Positions 46,440 to 58,941 of a stretch of DNA of 64,000 bases are shown piece by piece. Origin of the DNA: Aplidium turbinatum. Its lineage: Eukaryota; Chordata; Ascidiacea; Aplousobranchia; Polyclinidae. The notes beneath the pieces are model-generated. The model worked only from the letters and a program-made list of their open reading frames with translations. It searched no databases and was not told the DNA's origin. Each line of letters starts with the position of its first letter. The first letter of the stretch is position 1. The DNA lies in the NCBI GenBank assembly GCA_918807975.1, contig OU964921.1, positions 22,160,498 through 22,224,497 on the forward strand. The letters run 5' to 3'. The translations under genes and the position numbers were made by a program.

Positions 46440-48125
46440 CTTTTTAAGGTCCTATAAGGTAAATTCTGTAAAGAATCTTCTAAACATCCTACCATTTCCA
46501 CGGTAATGCGTTTCATTCACGAAAGATGGCCGACCAAGTCTTCTCCACAAGACCCGGTCGAACCGTTTCGTAAGTACGCAGACTCTTTTTTTACTTGTTA
46601 AGGATGTCTACTTTACGGTTCCAGAGTGGTCATCCCGTCCAAACTTTGTCCTTCCCTCCTTCAATTGCTTCATGAAGGACATTTTGGCATTGAGAGAATG
46701 AAGCAGTTGGCAAGAACATCCGTTTACTGGCCAAACATTGACCGAGACATAACGGAACTTTGTCACAAGTGCAGTACCTGTAGCGAATATCAATCGCAAT
46801 CTAAAACCCAGGTCCAATCATGGGCGGTTCCAGAAGCACCGTGGAGTCGCTTACACATAGATCATGCGGTAGAATTCATGGGTTACCATTGGTTACTCAG
46901 CATTGATGCTTTTTCTAAATACCCATGTATTCATGCTATACTACTTCCTTATCGTCAACAACTACTATTAACCTAGTAGAAGAAGATTTTGCTCATTTCG
47001 GCTATCCCAATACTATAGTTACCGATAATGCTACTACTTTTAAATCCACAGAATTCCAAACTTTCTGTAAGGAGAGAGGTATGGACCGTATGGTACACAT
47101 CACGGGTGCCCCTTACCATCCGGAAACCATAGTGGAGCGGCGGAGCGCCTCGTACGTACGTTCAAGCAAGCACTTCGCAAATCTTCCCTGCCCCTGAAAC
47201 AAGCCGTCTTGGAGTTCCTACAGCAGTATCGACGCACGCCCACTCCGAGTGGCTACTCTCCAAGCCAATTACTCAACAATCGTCAGATTCGAACCAACAC
47301 GATTCGATCGACACGCTTCTCCCCACATCGTCTGAAGTGGTACCAAGACAAAACCCTAACAACGCGGACGCCTCCGAAAGTACAAAACGACATTTCAAAC
47401 CCGGAGATCCCTGTTACGCGCTATCATTCACTACACGACGGAGCCAGGATCCTCGTTGGGTTCCAACCGAGGTGATTAAGCGACAGGGCAGCCGAATCTT
47501 CCTGGTACGTCTGCTGCCACATGGTCCGACATGGAGGCGCCATATGGACCAACTGTAACCTCGCTATGCATCATCGGAGGACCAGGAGCCGGGAGAAACT
47601 CCTGCACCAACAGTCGACTCCTCCCCTGTCTCCACCTCAGCTCGAACGGATTCGGACGACACACCGCCTGTACCGGAATTCGGGCCACACAACCCACGAA
47701 GGTCGAGCCGTCGTCGCAGACTTCCGGCTCGTTTCCGACTTTGAGTTTTATTGTATAATTCGGTGTCTTGTTCATATTTTTCTTTGTGTATAAAAATTAT
47801 CGGGGGAGGTATTATAGTCGTCATTTTATTTACGTTGATTTTATGTAACTTGTGACCTGCCTCACTACATAATAACATTCAGCGTTTTCTGGTACAGACG
47901 CTGGAATTGATTACCACCAACGCGTGTAATCAATTAAGCGTTCTGTACCACGTTCCTTAGTTGATTGTTTTGCGTTTCTTTCTTGCTATATATTGCGTTG
48001 TTTTTATACACTGAGTCAGTAAGTAACAAGAGGTAAATGGTTTTCTCACTTGGTTGGCTGCTACTATCATTATTGTTTATTTTATATTAAACGTCTGGAA
48101 ATACAGTACAACAACTTCGTTAGGG
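46440..48125 (+). mobile_element. Old Ty3/Gypsy 3' part with a probable LTR
   Basis: Readings in several frames match a Gypsy integrase region: FIHERWPTKSSPQDPVEPF, LHEGHFGIERMKQLARTSVY, HKCSTCSEY and WSRLHIDHAVEFMGYHWLL. A polypurine tract (CGGGGGAGG at 47801) precedes a probable LTR of about 300 bp whose far end is not certain. It is a fossil with several breaks, older than and different from the element at 26800-32167. It lies inside the hAT at 45808-48491. Confidence 0.65.
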
Positions 48126-49296
48126 CTGACCATTCCTTGTTGAAAAAAGTTAAGGCTTGACCTGGAGATCGTGCCTGGTTTGTCACATTTTGCAGATTTT
48201 TGTGATCATTGCTGTCTGACTGAAACTGTCTAAAAGTTAGGTCTTTTTTTCACTTTTTGTTGACTTTTAAAAAATATAAAATATTTGTTGTCTTAAGGAA
48301 GCACTAGAAATGAGAAGCATCAGTTAAACGTTCAGTCATTCTGTTTCCTTATTTTTTTTGATAACTTTCACTGCGTAGGCCTATACTGTAATGATCTAAA
48401 CACATGTAGGCTAAAAGATTTTTCAAGCGTAAAATTCTACTTTCTGGCCAAACGTGTCCTCTTTTTAGGCAATGAAAATATGGTAGGCCTAATGTTAGGT
48501 CTATATTGTAGCTTTCACAACCATTCTCATTCCAAACACGTTAATGATGAAAAATAAACTGACCTACCGGTATATGCCAACAGTGAATAGGCTATGAATC
48601 TTTAAACTGCAGTGCATAGCCTACTGTATGAAACATCAAATCCATAATGCCAGATCAAACCTTAATGGTATATATAAATTGCAGATTTGCGTTATTGAAT
48701 TAGGTTGTAAATAAGTTAATTTGAAACTTTCCAATCTATAAAATGTGTTGTCCAACATTGATTTGTCAAACCATATATAAGTATTTTGGCAGAGACAAGT
48801 AATTTTGGATATGAAAGTGAAAGTCAAGTGGAATATATGAGGTGAGAAAAAATAAATGATCACCCAATTTTAATGTTAGTTTCAACAACCTTGCTTTCTG
48901 TTGCTTAACATTAAGATTACGATGTTTTACATGGTACCGTACCTGATAATAGCATAGCCTACTGTACTGTAAAGGAAACTGCTCGTATTTATGCAAACAA
49001 GTACGGTACCGCAACTTTTGTGAAAAATTTTACCTAAAAATGAAATAAGACAATAGTATATTTTAAACTCAAATGTAGATGCGGCAATAAAAGAAGAGAG
49101 CTGAAGAAGATATCACTGTATTTGACATAAATAGTCAGAGGAAAAGCTGTTGGGAAAGATGTCTTGATCAGGAGGAAGAAAAGTTGTCTCATAGTACAAG
49201 TGGCATTTAGACACATATGTCCAATATGCGTCCAGCTAGTAAACTTTCTTTTTGCGTTGAGTAACAATAAGGCTTATAGCTCTCAATGTTTTATGA

Positions 49297-49390
49297 CTAC
49301 CCAGACAGCAAAATCTACCATTTTTACATTGATTCAACGTCTGCAGATGTTGAATCAATGTAAAAATGGCAGATTTTGCTGTCAGGGTAG
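49297..49390. repeat. 94-bp near-perfect palindrome
   Basis: Arms of about 47 bp (starting CTACCCAGACAGCAAAATCT and ending GATTTTGCTGTCAGGGTAG) meet around AACGTCTGCAGATGTT. The inner word TTACATTGATTCAACGTCTG recurs near 50213-50300, so this is probably a fold-back MITE family. Confidence 0.75.
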
Positions 49391-49552
49391 TTGCTTACTG
49401 CAAATCACAACAAAATCAATGTTCAAAGGCAATTTTTACTGCTAGTCCTACATTTTTATGGTAATAATATGTTCATTTTTTAAATAAGTTATTTGATGAT
49501 TTTATGCATTGCATTCACTCCGTTGCATTCATTCCTCAAATCGCTTTGTATC

Positions 49553-49790
49553 AGGCCTGATGTCATCTGATTGTTTTTATCGTTCTGAATACTTTCAATT
49601 CTTCCAACGCTCATTGTATGTAAGTTTGTAACAGTAGGTAGCCTATTTAGTGAGCTTTTAAACCGAGTGCATCCAAAGTGACTCTCTGTGACCTTTGTGC
49701 ATTTGCATTTTGTGTATTATTTTGTTGTTTTGGTTATGGACAGCTTTGTCTGAAGCAAATGAATAATAAAAATATGATATTTGAAATATA
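49553..49790 (+). mobile_element. LINE 3' UTR fragment
   Basis: Matches the 3' tail of the LINE at 52864-53860: ATGTCATCTGATTGTTTTTA, TAGCCTATTTAGTGAG, ATGGACAGCTTTGTCTGA, and an A/T-rich end. No coding part. Confidence 0.65.
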
Positions 49791-50005
49791 TCTCATCCAC
49801 TGTTTGCTTTTGAGTGCCTTCAGCCTGTAAGTTAGTAGTTTGAACAGACTCTTCAAAATAATTGCTTTATATCAAAACAACCTTTTTCACAAAAAGATGC
49901 TGTAACTCAAAACAGTCAAAGAATTTTTGATGTCAACAAAAGTTTTGAATGTATGTCATAATATTCATATAGAGGCAAACCAAACATGGTAGCCTATAGG
50001 TGCAA

Positions 50006-50049
50006 CAGGCCAAGTGCAACGTCGGCACGGTAGCCTGGCACTTGGCCTG
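50006..50049. repeat. 12-bp perfect inverted repeat
   Basis: CAGGCCAAGTGC at 50006-50017 pairs with GCACTTGGCCTG at 50038-50049. Confidence 0.6.
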
Positions 50050-50174
50050 CAAATTTTTCATTTTGTATCATTTCACATCGCCAGACGTTGAAATCATGTA
50101 CAAAAGGGAACTTTGCTGACTAGGTACAGGTTTTAATTGAGAAACATTTACTAAAGCCATTGCATTTGTTCAAA

Positions 50175-50325
50175 GAACCCAATTAGCCCAACAGTTCGTA
50201 TTTACATTGATTCAATGTCTGAATACGTTGAATCAACCAATTGGCCTATCGTTTTTCTTTGCATAGACTTCACGTCTGAACAAGTTGATTCAATGTAAAA
50301 AAAAAACTGATTTGCTGACTGGCGC
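50175..50325. repeat. Diverged relatives of the 49297-49390 palindrome
   Basis: TTACATTGATTCAATGTCTG, then CGTTGAATCAAC, then ACGTCTGAACAAGTTGATTC form imperfect inverted units related to the palindrome 0.9 kb upstream. Confidence 0.5.
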
Positions 50326-50750
50326 GGCGCTTGTAAATGCAATTGTCATTTCGCCGATCAATTGCAACACCGATTTGCTCCGAAATTTCAAAGTGCGTTT
50401 CAATATTTTGGCAACCTATTTTTTCATTACCATGGCAACAAGAGGAAGAGGAGAACTCCTCTCACTTTTTCAAAACGCTGGCAGCTAAAGTATTAAGAAA
50501 AAACAATTTTTTTGTTTCAAAGTTCTAAAAATCCACATTTTCAACTGCTTAAAATTTTTATTTTTTGTCCTGAAAACACCAGAAATGGCATTTTAGAGCA
50601 TATAAAATTGCAAAATTTACTGGGGGAGTATGCCCCCACACCCCCTAGGAGGCTCGCGCCTTCGGCGCTCGTCCGTTCCTGTCACTTCATGACGTCATAT
50701 TTAACAGCACCCCCATGGCCAAAAGTCACGAGCCGCCACTGGACATAGAA

Positions 50751-51760
50751 GACCGCAAAAATGAAATAATTAATCGAACAGCGCTAGGCCTTGCTCCAAA
50801 CAATTTTGATTGCTTTAACAATGCCTAATAAACGAGGGCACTTGTTTTGCACAGTTATAGAGAGGCGAGCGATTTCATCAAAATATTCATTGCTAAGCAA
50901 AGTAGCGTTGCCTTTTTGCGAAAACACGCAATAGCTAGAGAAATTGAAAATGAAACAAAAAGACAAACTACTATTATAGGCATAAAAATTAATTTATTCA
51001 TATAATACTCAGTGAATCAACCCCACCCACTTATTTTACACTTCCTACTGTTAGAATTGAACAACAACGTTTACTGCGGCCTGGCTACGGCAACAATAAC
51101 TAATCTACACCCGCTCTACCTTGGGCCCATAGCGATCTACATACAGGCTTTGCCAACGTGCGAATTGGAGACCTGACTGGAGGCCAATGCAATTTCGATC
51201 TAGCACTCTTGAATTAAATTTACTTTAGGCCTACATGCCTTCAATATGAGAGTTTTTAGAATCCAAATAGTCAAAGTGTGATTAATAAATCTTAAATCAC
51301 TGCAAAACTCCTGATATTATGTTAAAAATGATAAATCTTTCCATGTCACCGGTGTTGGCAGACAGGTTTCAGACAGGTTTCAGACTACCAGCACAAGTGC
51401 CAAAATCTATTCCATTATTTGTATAGTAACAATAACACAAAAGCAGCTCAAACTCACAAAAGATTTACACAAAAACTATATTTATTAACTATTAATCAAA
51501 CTATCAACTTATTCTAGCCATTTTGGCCACTTGTTTAAAGGAATACTAATGGAAAAACCTGACTTGGCGATTGTACACGTTCTTTGTGTCTACCATAAAA
51601 CCATTTTCAATAAAATTTTACCCCATTGCGGTCTGATCAGCATTCCGCGCGTGCTTTTGTCAGAGATTTCAAAACGGGAATGGGGGTGAGCAGCAAAGCG
51701 TGCGACTGTACAGTCTACGTCACTATAGACTAGCAATCCGCTTATCTAGCAATAGTTGTT
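50751..51760. other. Non-coding stretch, nothing recognised
   Basis: AT-rich DNA with short frames only. Confidence 0.35.
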
Positions 51761-52049
51761 ACTGCGGGCAGGGCCGGATTTAGCTGATGGGGGGCCCGAG
51801 GCACTTTTAGATCGGGGGGCCCCCGACCTTCGTGCAAAAAAATTTTTCGCGCCTACGGCGCAAAAAGCCACCTCTACGTCTACAGTAGCATTAATTCAGC
51901 ACTGCACACCATTTTGCAGAAACTTTAAAGGCTGAAAGGAAAAAAATAACGCAATATCGTATTTTTCCACGTAAGGGGACCCTTCAAAAGCCGGGGGGCC
52001 CGGGGCACCTGCACCCTCTGCCTCCCCTGAATCCAGGCCTGACTGCAGG
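51761..52049. mobile_element. hAT-type MITE
   Basis: The element is 51769-52041 (273 bp). The left end CAGGGCCGGATTTAG pairs with the reversed right end CAGGCCTGGATTCAG, and GGGGGGCCCGAGGCAC-type words lie inside both ends. The flanks ACTGCGGG and ACTGCAGG agree at 7 of 8 bases. Confidence 0.75.
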
Positions 52050-52384
52050 CGATTTAACTGTAGTAGGCTATGTATGTATGTACATCAAAACATCAGATTT
52101 CAACATCAAAACATCACACAGTTTGCTCAAAACATCAGATCTGATGTGGTAATGTGGCTTTTGTTATTGCTGTCGATAGTGACGTATTCTCGATCATTGT
52201 TTCCACTTTTTGGTCATTTTGAAAAAATTAAAAATAAATGAAACATTGGACGTTGGGCCTCGCCAGTGCCGTTGAAAACATTTGTTTTTCGGTAATTTTT
52301 TTAAAATGTGTTCTTGAAAGTTCAGTTTACGCATTTTAATGCTTAATTCCCGTTTGAAAATTTCATTTTGTATGCCTTTAATAT

Positions 52385-52607
52385 TGTTGGTGCCAGGTGT
52401 TTAAAGTGTTTCATCTGGTGAAAAAAATATATCACATGCACTAGAAGTTTGAAAAACATTTCTGGTTAGGGGTAGCTCAAGCCCCCTCATTTTTCTGCAG
52501 GAGGCCAAATGGCGCCAACATGATGTCTCATGAACCACAAATGCTAAAAGCTTCGTTTCAGTATGAAAAGATGCAGAATGTATGATTTCATATCCAACTT
52601 TAATACG
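52385..52607 (+). repeat. Dispersed repeat, copy 1
   Basis: About 220 bp (GCCAGGTGTTT, TTTCTGCAGGAGG, ACCACAAATGCTA, ATATCCAACTTTA) that recurs reversed at 58130-58345, diverged. Family unknown. Confidence 0.6.
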
Positions 52608-52863
52608 TGATATAGCTCTAGCTAATCTAGATTTAAAGTTAAATAAAAAAAAACTGTACTTTTTAGCAAACTAATTGTATTTGCAATACCTACAGTGTTA
52701 GTGTTAATCTTATAATTGCGTTGAATATCATGTCAAATATCAGTCATCCAAGCGATGCGTGTTGTTTCTACAAAACCCTTTAAACGCAAACTGTGTCTTT
52801 GTGTTAATATATCATTACGTTGCTTTTACTGACATAAAGTTTGAGTTGACCTAAAATTACATA

Positions 52864-53860
52864 GGTAATACACTTGTCAATCATCTCATGTTTGCTGATG
52901 ATATTTGTTGTATCTCTCCAAGTGTTCATGGTCTGCAGAGTATCTTGAATGTGTGTGAAAATTATGCGCTTTCTAATGATGTCATTTTTAACTGCAATAA
53001 GTCATTTGCTATGTACTTCCAAACCAATCACTTAAAGTTAAATTTGAATCCAATTGTACGGCTCAATGGAAGTGAGATCAAATCCGTAGACAGTGTCAAA
53101 TATTTGGGTGTTTTTCTTGACACGGCAATGTGTGACGACAAGGATATAAATCGACAAGTGCGATCGATGTACTGTTCTGCAAACAAATTAAAATCAAAAT
53201 TTTACAAGTGCTCCAGTGATATTAAAAATGCTCTATTCCGTTCGTATTGTACTCCAATGTATGCATGTCATCTGTGGGAAAATTATCATCAACGTGACAT
53301 TAATCGCCTGCGTGTTGCCTTCAATAATGCATTTAGAATCATACACAATTTGCCTAAACACTATAGTGTACGTGAACATCAAGTCTTGTGCAACATCATA
53401 ACATTTGATGCATTACTTCGTAAATATGTTTTTTCTTTTGTTGGAAGATGCGAAGTATCGTCTAACTCTATAGTTGCCTCCCTGATGAGGTCTGATTGTC
53501 ATCGTATTTCAAATTACCGTATTCATTATAATAATTCTATGTATGCTGTTATCTAGTTTTGATGGCTGCCATGTCATCTGATTGTTTTTATCGTTCTGAC
53601 TACTTTCAGTTCTTCTAACTTGTAACACTACCGTACCATTGTCTGTAAACTTGTAACATTAGAAAGCAAACTTGTAAGTTAACAGTAGATAGCCTATTTA
53701 GTGAGATTTTGTGCATTTGCAGTTTGTGTATTATTTCGTTGTTTTACATTGTTATTGCGTTGTTGTTGTTCGTTATTTGTGCATTTGCAGTTTGTGTAGT
53801 ATTTCGTTGTGTTTGGATATGGACAGCTTTGTCTGATGCAAATAAATATTATTATTAAAT
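52864..53860 (+). pseudogene. LINE reverse-transcriptase 3' half and tail
   Basis: The reading LVNHLMFADDICCISPS starts at the polymerase FADD box. It continues with FNCNKSFAMYF, VKYLGVFLD and a thumb-like region to a stop at about 53556, then a 300-bp 3' tail ending in an ATT-rich run. The fingers domain and endonuclease are absent, so it is a 5'-truncated non-LTR copy. The clade is not assigned. The same tail occurs at 49553-49790. Confidence 0.75.
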
Positions 53861-55540
53861 ATCGCTTTCCACAAAATTGGTGGTCTATCGGATCGTACAA
53901 AAACAATTGCATTTTTAGCAATTTTTATTCTCGCCAGAGAAATACTGTAAATTTAATAAGTGGATTTCTGTCAATTTTCAGATTAGAAGTTGGGTTTACA
54001 AAGACTTGACTCATGAAAGGGCGTCAGGGTTGTATTTTCCTTGTTTCAGAAATACTATAATATTTAAAATTCAGCTCCCTTAAAAAACAACTTCTATTGT
54101 CGTGAGGGCTGAGATACAATTGGTGTCTGTGAATGTCCATTTAAACATCGCTTAGCGCGCCCTAATGTTGATTCAACGTTTAAATGGCATGTGCCTGTCT
54201 GTGATTTTACGGAGGTGTAGCCTGGTAATTTGTCCAAACTTTTGCAGCATCTTATTAAATATCAATGCTAGAGAACGATCGTTATCCGCTTACTTGCTTC
54301 AATTTAAGCATAGCCTACTGTTTGTAGTTATTTTTCACCATCTAAATAACACAATTTCTTTGTACTTTCTATATCAGCATAACGGTTCAGCCAAGTGAAC
54401 ATTTATTTGCTCATCAACGTATTGTAGACAAGATTTTCTTGCGTTTTTATTAACTGCATTGGTAAAATGAGCTGTTTAATGTTAAGTCTTAATCATAAAT
54501 TGAGAAAGGTTCTGTTAAATAGTTCTTGACCATTTGAGGTAGTTCAAACCCCTTGGCTAATTGTACAGTAAAGATGTATTCTGTTTGAATATGATGCATT
54601 AGTTGAATTATTGTTTGCTGTATGACTGTTACGACTTTATTCATTCGGATTATTGTTTGCACGGACCACTTCAAGCCCTGCTTGACTTATGGAAGTTGAC
54701 TGCCTGTTTTCCAAGTCGTTATACTTAGGATTAAAGTATATCTGTGCTCTAACAACGACCTTATGACTTTTTCCTTGTGACCAGTAGCGTTGACAGGGAG
54801 GTCCAGCCCAGGGGGTACTTTTGGACCCGTACTCGGGATAATTTTACGAGCCGGATCCTTTTCAAGGGGTTCGGAAATATGAAAAAATCACAGCGTATTC
54901 TTTGGATACAGTACCTTTTTCTTATACATGTCTTGATTTGGGGCCTAAAGATCTCATTGGTGCCGGACCAAACACATTCCTTCAACTGCTTGTGACCTTG
55001 TAACCTTGACCTTGTGATCTTGCAACTTTCTGTCCCAATAAACTAATAGAAATCTCTGTCTTGTTGAAGGTCTCGAAACCGCATTCCTTTAGCGACGCAA
55101 TACGTCAATCCTATCTACTGTTTCATGCCAGTGGGAAAGACATTCTCCCAACGTACTATTATAACGCCAAACTTCTACAGTTCGTTATATCAATTTGCAT
55201 TGAAGTAACTGGTTACTATTTTTATGCAACAAACGTGTTTAAGTTTGTGAAATAACAATAAACAACTACTGTATTGTAACATGCAAACATACGACAGGCT
55301 TCACTTGGATAGTAGCTATAGCGTGTTACACACCCCTGGGGTCATAAGAGTTGGCTGAAGGGTACCAACTATCCACAACCAAACAACAATGGTTACTGTT
55401 GGTGTTGCAGTGTAAGTTGGTGAGCTTAGATTCTAATGGGCTGACATAGACATTGCTTGTTCGAGCTGCCCATAACACGACTAGAGTTTCGCGGCATATT
55501 ACTCCCTGTTGTAGCTTTCTCAAATCTTTAGAATGATGGT
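53861..55540. other. Non-coding stretch, nothing firm
   Basis: A minus-strand open stretch at 55326-55523 follows a good acceptor-like site but has no recognised motif and borders a transposon remnant. A TTGATTCAACGTTTAAATGG word near 54168 echoes the palindrome family. Confidence 0.35.
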
Positions 55541-55556
55541 TGGTAATCTAAAAAGA

Positions 55557-56374
55557 AACAACATGCAACAAAACGAGTATCATTGAAACTGTTCGCCTTG
55601 ACTTGCTGCCAGGCAGAACTTTCCTATGCTGCTGTATAACTTGTAGAAGGTATTGGAGTAATTTCTCATCTTCTGTCATTAATCTACAGTGTTCTTGAAT
55701 GAGTGCTACACTACGCTTGGCATGATCGTAAATCATGTTAACTCTTCTACAATTGATAAAGCTGTTTGAAAATTGCCATCATCTTTTCATGCTTTCGGGA
55801 AAGCTCATAGAAAGGTCCAATTTTTAGGGAAAAAACTTTTGCATTTGATATTACAAAATCTGTTAGCTTATAGTCATTGATTGATTCCAAATTAATTTCT
55901 ACTTTTTTGGTGGATTGTCTTCTGCTTTAATTTTTAATTACTGAATCATTTGACATTTTGCATGGCATGGCATGCTCCAATTAAAACACGCCAGACCGAA
56001 TACCTCTTCATACAAAAAGTACATGTGAGTTGACAGCTTTGTTAAAGTAGCTTTGGAAACCTTGTTCATTGATTTTCTTGTAATTTACAAACGATTTTAT
56101 GAAAATAAAATCATAGTAAGGAGCATAGGCTGCTAATAATGGTGCCACTATCTCACCTTTGAGACAAATTCGTACTGCAAATATTCTTATTTTTATAATA
56201 CCTTTTTTCTCTCTGTGGGAGTTGCATTTGTCTTCGAAAAACTAAAATTTTCATGCTGTAAATCAATTTGCTCATCCACCTGGCATGGTGCATTTGTCCA
56301 AGAGCCATGAATTTTATTCCTTTAGGCCCTAAGGCACTAAAGTAGTGGTTCCCAACCGCAGGTTCGCGGACCAC
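55557..56374 (-). pseudogene. Degraded transposon-encoded protein segments
   Basis: Minus-strand readings in different frames, in order: LGPKGIKFMALGQMHHARWM, then SKLIYSMKILVFRRQMQL, then APLLAAYAPYYDF, then IYDHAKRSVALIQEHCRLM and LLQYLLQVIQQHR. I recall this order (HHARWM, RGVALIQ, LLQVV..HR) from a repetitive protein found in many invertebrate genomes such as Hydra, and take it as a mobile-element remnant. The family name is not certain. The frame shifts and stops between blocks show decay. Confidence 0.45.
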
Positions 56375-57200
56375 TGCCGATCCGCAATAGGTCTTATTCT
56401 TTGACGAGCTAATTTCATAGCCATTGCAGAATCATTATTCCCTGTAAAACTTATTTTACGCTCGGGGGATTCACTGCAGTGAAACTGTTATATCTCGTCT
56501 TCGTTGATGCAGCAAAATAACAAAGATAAACCTTTTAATAACACAAATTTTATCCGTTATTGATTGTTTTGTCATGCTTTTAATATGTGATTTATTTAGG
56601 GTTGCTAGATAAATTTTGTCCCTAATTCCACAAAACCGCCAAAAACACAAACAGCGAAAAATATAACGAAAACAAACAGAAGCACGAACAGGTTGCAGAT
56701 ATGCAGTGTTAAACAACAGCCCAATGGAAAGTGCTGAGGATTGAATTTACCAGTTCCAATGGTTATGTGGATGAGCAGTCATATGAAGTCGACTTGCGGT
56801 GAAAAGTGGTGGTGGAAGAGTTACGATTACAGGTAAAGTTAAAACAGATAGGCTAGTGAGCATTGTAAGTCAACACTTAAAAAAGTTAGCTTACAATTTT
56901 AACCGTGATTGTACTGAACATGAAGATCCTCATGAAAGCTTTTGAATAAACAATTCATTCATCGAAGATGTAAGCGCAAGGAAACTTAATCTCCATAAAA
57001 AAATGTCTGATTGAATTATGCTTGTTGTTATTCTATTTTGCAGTGCAGATACTAAAAAACATTGCCACAATTCTGGATACTTCTTGGAAACAAATATTAT
57101 TATTCGTGTTTCACTTTCAAAGCAATCAAATTGTTGGTGATTGTTTAAACCTTATTTTGTTGGTAATTGTTTAAACCTTAGCTATTAGTGCAATGGATTT
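56375..57200. other. Non-coding stretch, nothing recognised
   Basis: AT-rich DNA without motif-bearing frames. Confidence 0.35.
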
Positions 57201-57204
57201 ATGT

Positions 57205-57795
57205 TGATATCAGCAATATGTTGAAGCAAACAAAAACTCAAGTCTCTATGAGTCTGTGAACGAGAAACCTCAGCGACTGAAATCGAGACACCCATTTGTG
57301 CGTGCCGCACAACTCCTGATGAAAACTGCTGAGGACCGGTCCATCGGTGCGGCTGCCTGGGCGGACCACCGGTGGAGCTCGGAGTGGAAGAAGAACTCCT
57401 CAAGACTCCAAAGTTTCATCTCCGACGCCAGCAACCACCCAGCCGGAATGCATTTGCCAAGGAAGGCCTGGGTGCGGCTCAGCCGCCTGCGTACTGGCGT
57501 CGGACTATTCCGCTCGAACATGCACAAATGGGGGATGGCTCCATCCGCGATTTGTGAGTGTGGCAAGGAGGAACAAACCGTAGACCACACCATTTGTAAT
57601 TGCGCCATCTACCATGCGCCAAATGGTGTGCGTGGTCTGCGTGAACTGGATGACAAATCAATTGAATGGCTGCTCGACACCTGCCCAAACATCTAGACCG
57701 CGTCGCCGCCACTGCCCAAGGGTGGTAAAAGGCAGAGCCCCTCGACCCTTGGAGTGGCGAAGAAGGTTCAAACGAAGAAGAAGAAGCAATATGTT
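57205..57795 (+). pseudogene. LINE ORF2 C-terminal fragment
   Basis: The reading at 57256-57696 has the C-terminal block of a widespread LINE group: LPRKAWVRLSRLRTGVGLF, SNMHKWGMAPSAICECGKEE, QTVDHTICNC, then ELDDKSIEWLL. It ends with a GAAGAA-rich tail. Only the 3' end is present. A second copy lies reversed at 61290-61650. Confidence 0.7.
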
Positions 57796-58129
57796 GTGAA
57801 TACAATATCCTTATCATAGTATCTACTATTATCAATTTTCCATAGTATCAGTATTTTCCTTCATTTTGCTGGAAAATGCAAACTTCTTACCAAACTTGAA
57901 ATTTAAACAATAAATGTTATCTATACTACAAAAAGTGCTCAATGCCAAGCAGAGCAAATTACATCAAATTTAGTTTCTACTTTATAAAGTCTTCTGCTTG
58001 AGTAAAGACTTTCTGATGATCTCAAGTAACGGTGAAACAGGCTGTATAGAGGTTTTAAAAAAATAGTAACTGAAATTGATGTAACTTAAAATTTAGATTA
58101 GCTAAAGCTACATGATGTGGAGTACTGTG

Positions 58130-58345
58130 CTAAAGTTGGATATTAGAAAACCATGCAATCAGCATCTGTGATGCTTAAATGAAGCTTCTAGCATTTGTGG
58201 TTTATGAGATATGGACGTTGGGGCAATTTGACCTCCTGCAGGAAAAATAAAGGGGTTTGAGCAACTTTTAAACATGAATATTAAAAAAATAGTTTTCATG
58301 TAATATTTTTCACCAAATAGGACAAAACACCTGGCGCCAACAAAT
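58130..58345 (-). repeat. Dispersed repeat, copy 2 (reversed)
   Basis: Reverse complement of the repeat at 52385-52607, diverged (GCCAGGTGTTT, TTCCTGCAGGAGG, ACCACAAATGCTA). Confidence 0.6.
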
Positions 58346-58851
58346 TTTTAACTTCCACTTGTGCACGTTGTAACCAACCCACTAGGATAGAGTGGCTGGA
58401 TAGTGCATTTGAATAACTTTCAATGACGCCTTTCTAGCCTTACAATATGATTGATAGTTTTGATTATACTACCTAACTTATATGTTGACACCTTCCTAGA
58501 GGCCTTAGTTGGTCCCCTGTTCTTAAGTAAAAACATTGTTTAATCACTTAGATTTAGTAAACAATTAAATAATAATTAAAGTATTGCCATGAAGGAACGG
58601 AGCGTAATATCTCCCATGATAAATAACCACATGGCAATTTTTAAAGTTGTCCAGACGTAAATAAGAGTTTGCAGAGAAGTGAGCCAATGTTGATGGATTG
58701 TCAAAGACTATTCTCTAAAATAGTCCAAATAATTTTATCAGATCATTAAAACTCATGCAGTAAAAATAAAAATTGCCTTAGTTAAGACTAAGAACATCGA
58801 ATCTGGTCTAATAAAAGCCTATAAATTGCAAACAACACAAATAGGTCTTAC

Positions 58852-58941
58852 ATTTCCGTCTTGGTCGGTAACGGATATACCGTAGTTTACACCTTGAATA
58901 GAGACTTCTTCTACGGTGCAATAACCCAAGGATATGATGCC
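58852..58941 (-). CDS. Candidate 30-codon exon, unidentified
   Basis: On the minus strand the acceptor TACTTTCAG and the donor GTAAG bound exactly 90 bases, phase 0 at both ends, reading GIISLGYCTVEEVSIQGVNY then GISVTDQDGN. The frame is also open for about 50 codons upstream, so the exon could be longer. No domain was recognised and no neighbouring exon was found, so it may be chance or an unknown repeat. Confidence 0.3.

Larger units (their letters stand above)
45800..48499. mobile_element. Inner hAT with perfect 8-bp target duplication
   Basis: The element is 45808-48491, flanked by ATGTTAGG on both sides (45800-45807, 48492-48499). The left end TAGGGCTACCATAT and the reversed right end TAGGCCTACCATAT match at 13 of 14 positions, followed by GTCCTCTTTTT words near both ends. 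It carries a SINE-like piece and a Gypsy fragment, and no transposase. Confidence 0.8.
45033..50750. mobile_element. Large hAT-like element hosting further insertions
   Basis: The left end CAGTGGCGGCTCGTCA at 45041 pairs with the right end GTCACGAGCCGCCACTG ending at 50741. The flanks ACATAGTA (45033-45040) and ACATAGAA (50743-50750) agree at 7 of 8 bases with a one-base offset. It holds a second hAT (45808-48491), a LINE 3' fragment and palindromes. No transposase was recognised, so it is a long non-autonomous or eroded copy. The identity of the two ends as one element is an inference from repeat and flank agreement. Confidence 0.6.

Noticed and set aside
55326-55736. A host gene C-terminus on the minus strand with a 42-base intron
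   Set aside because: The upstream block matches a repetitive mobile-element protein from memory, and so short an intron is unlikely.
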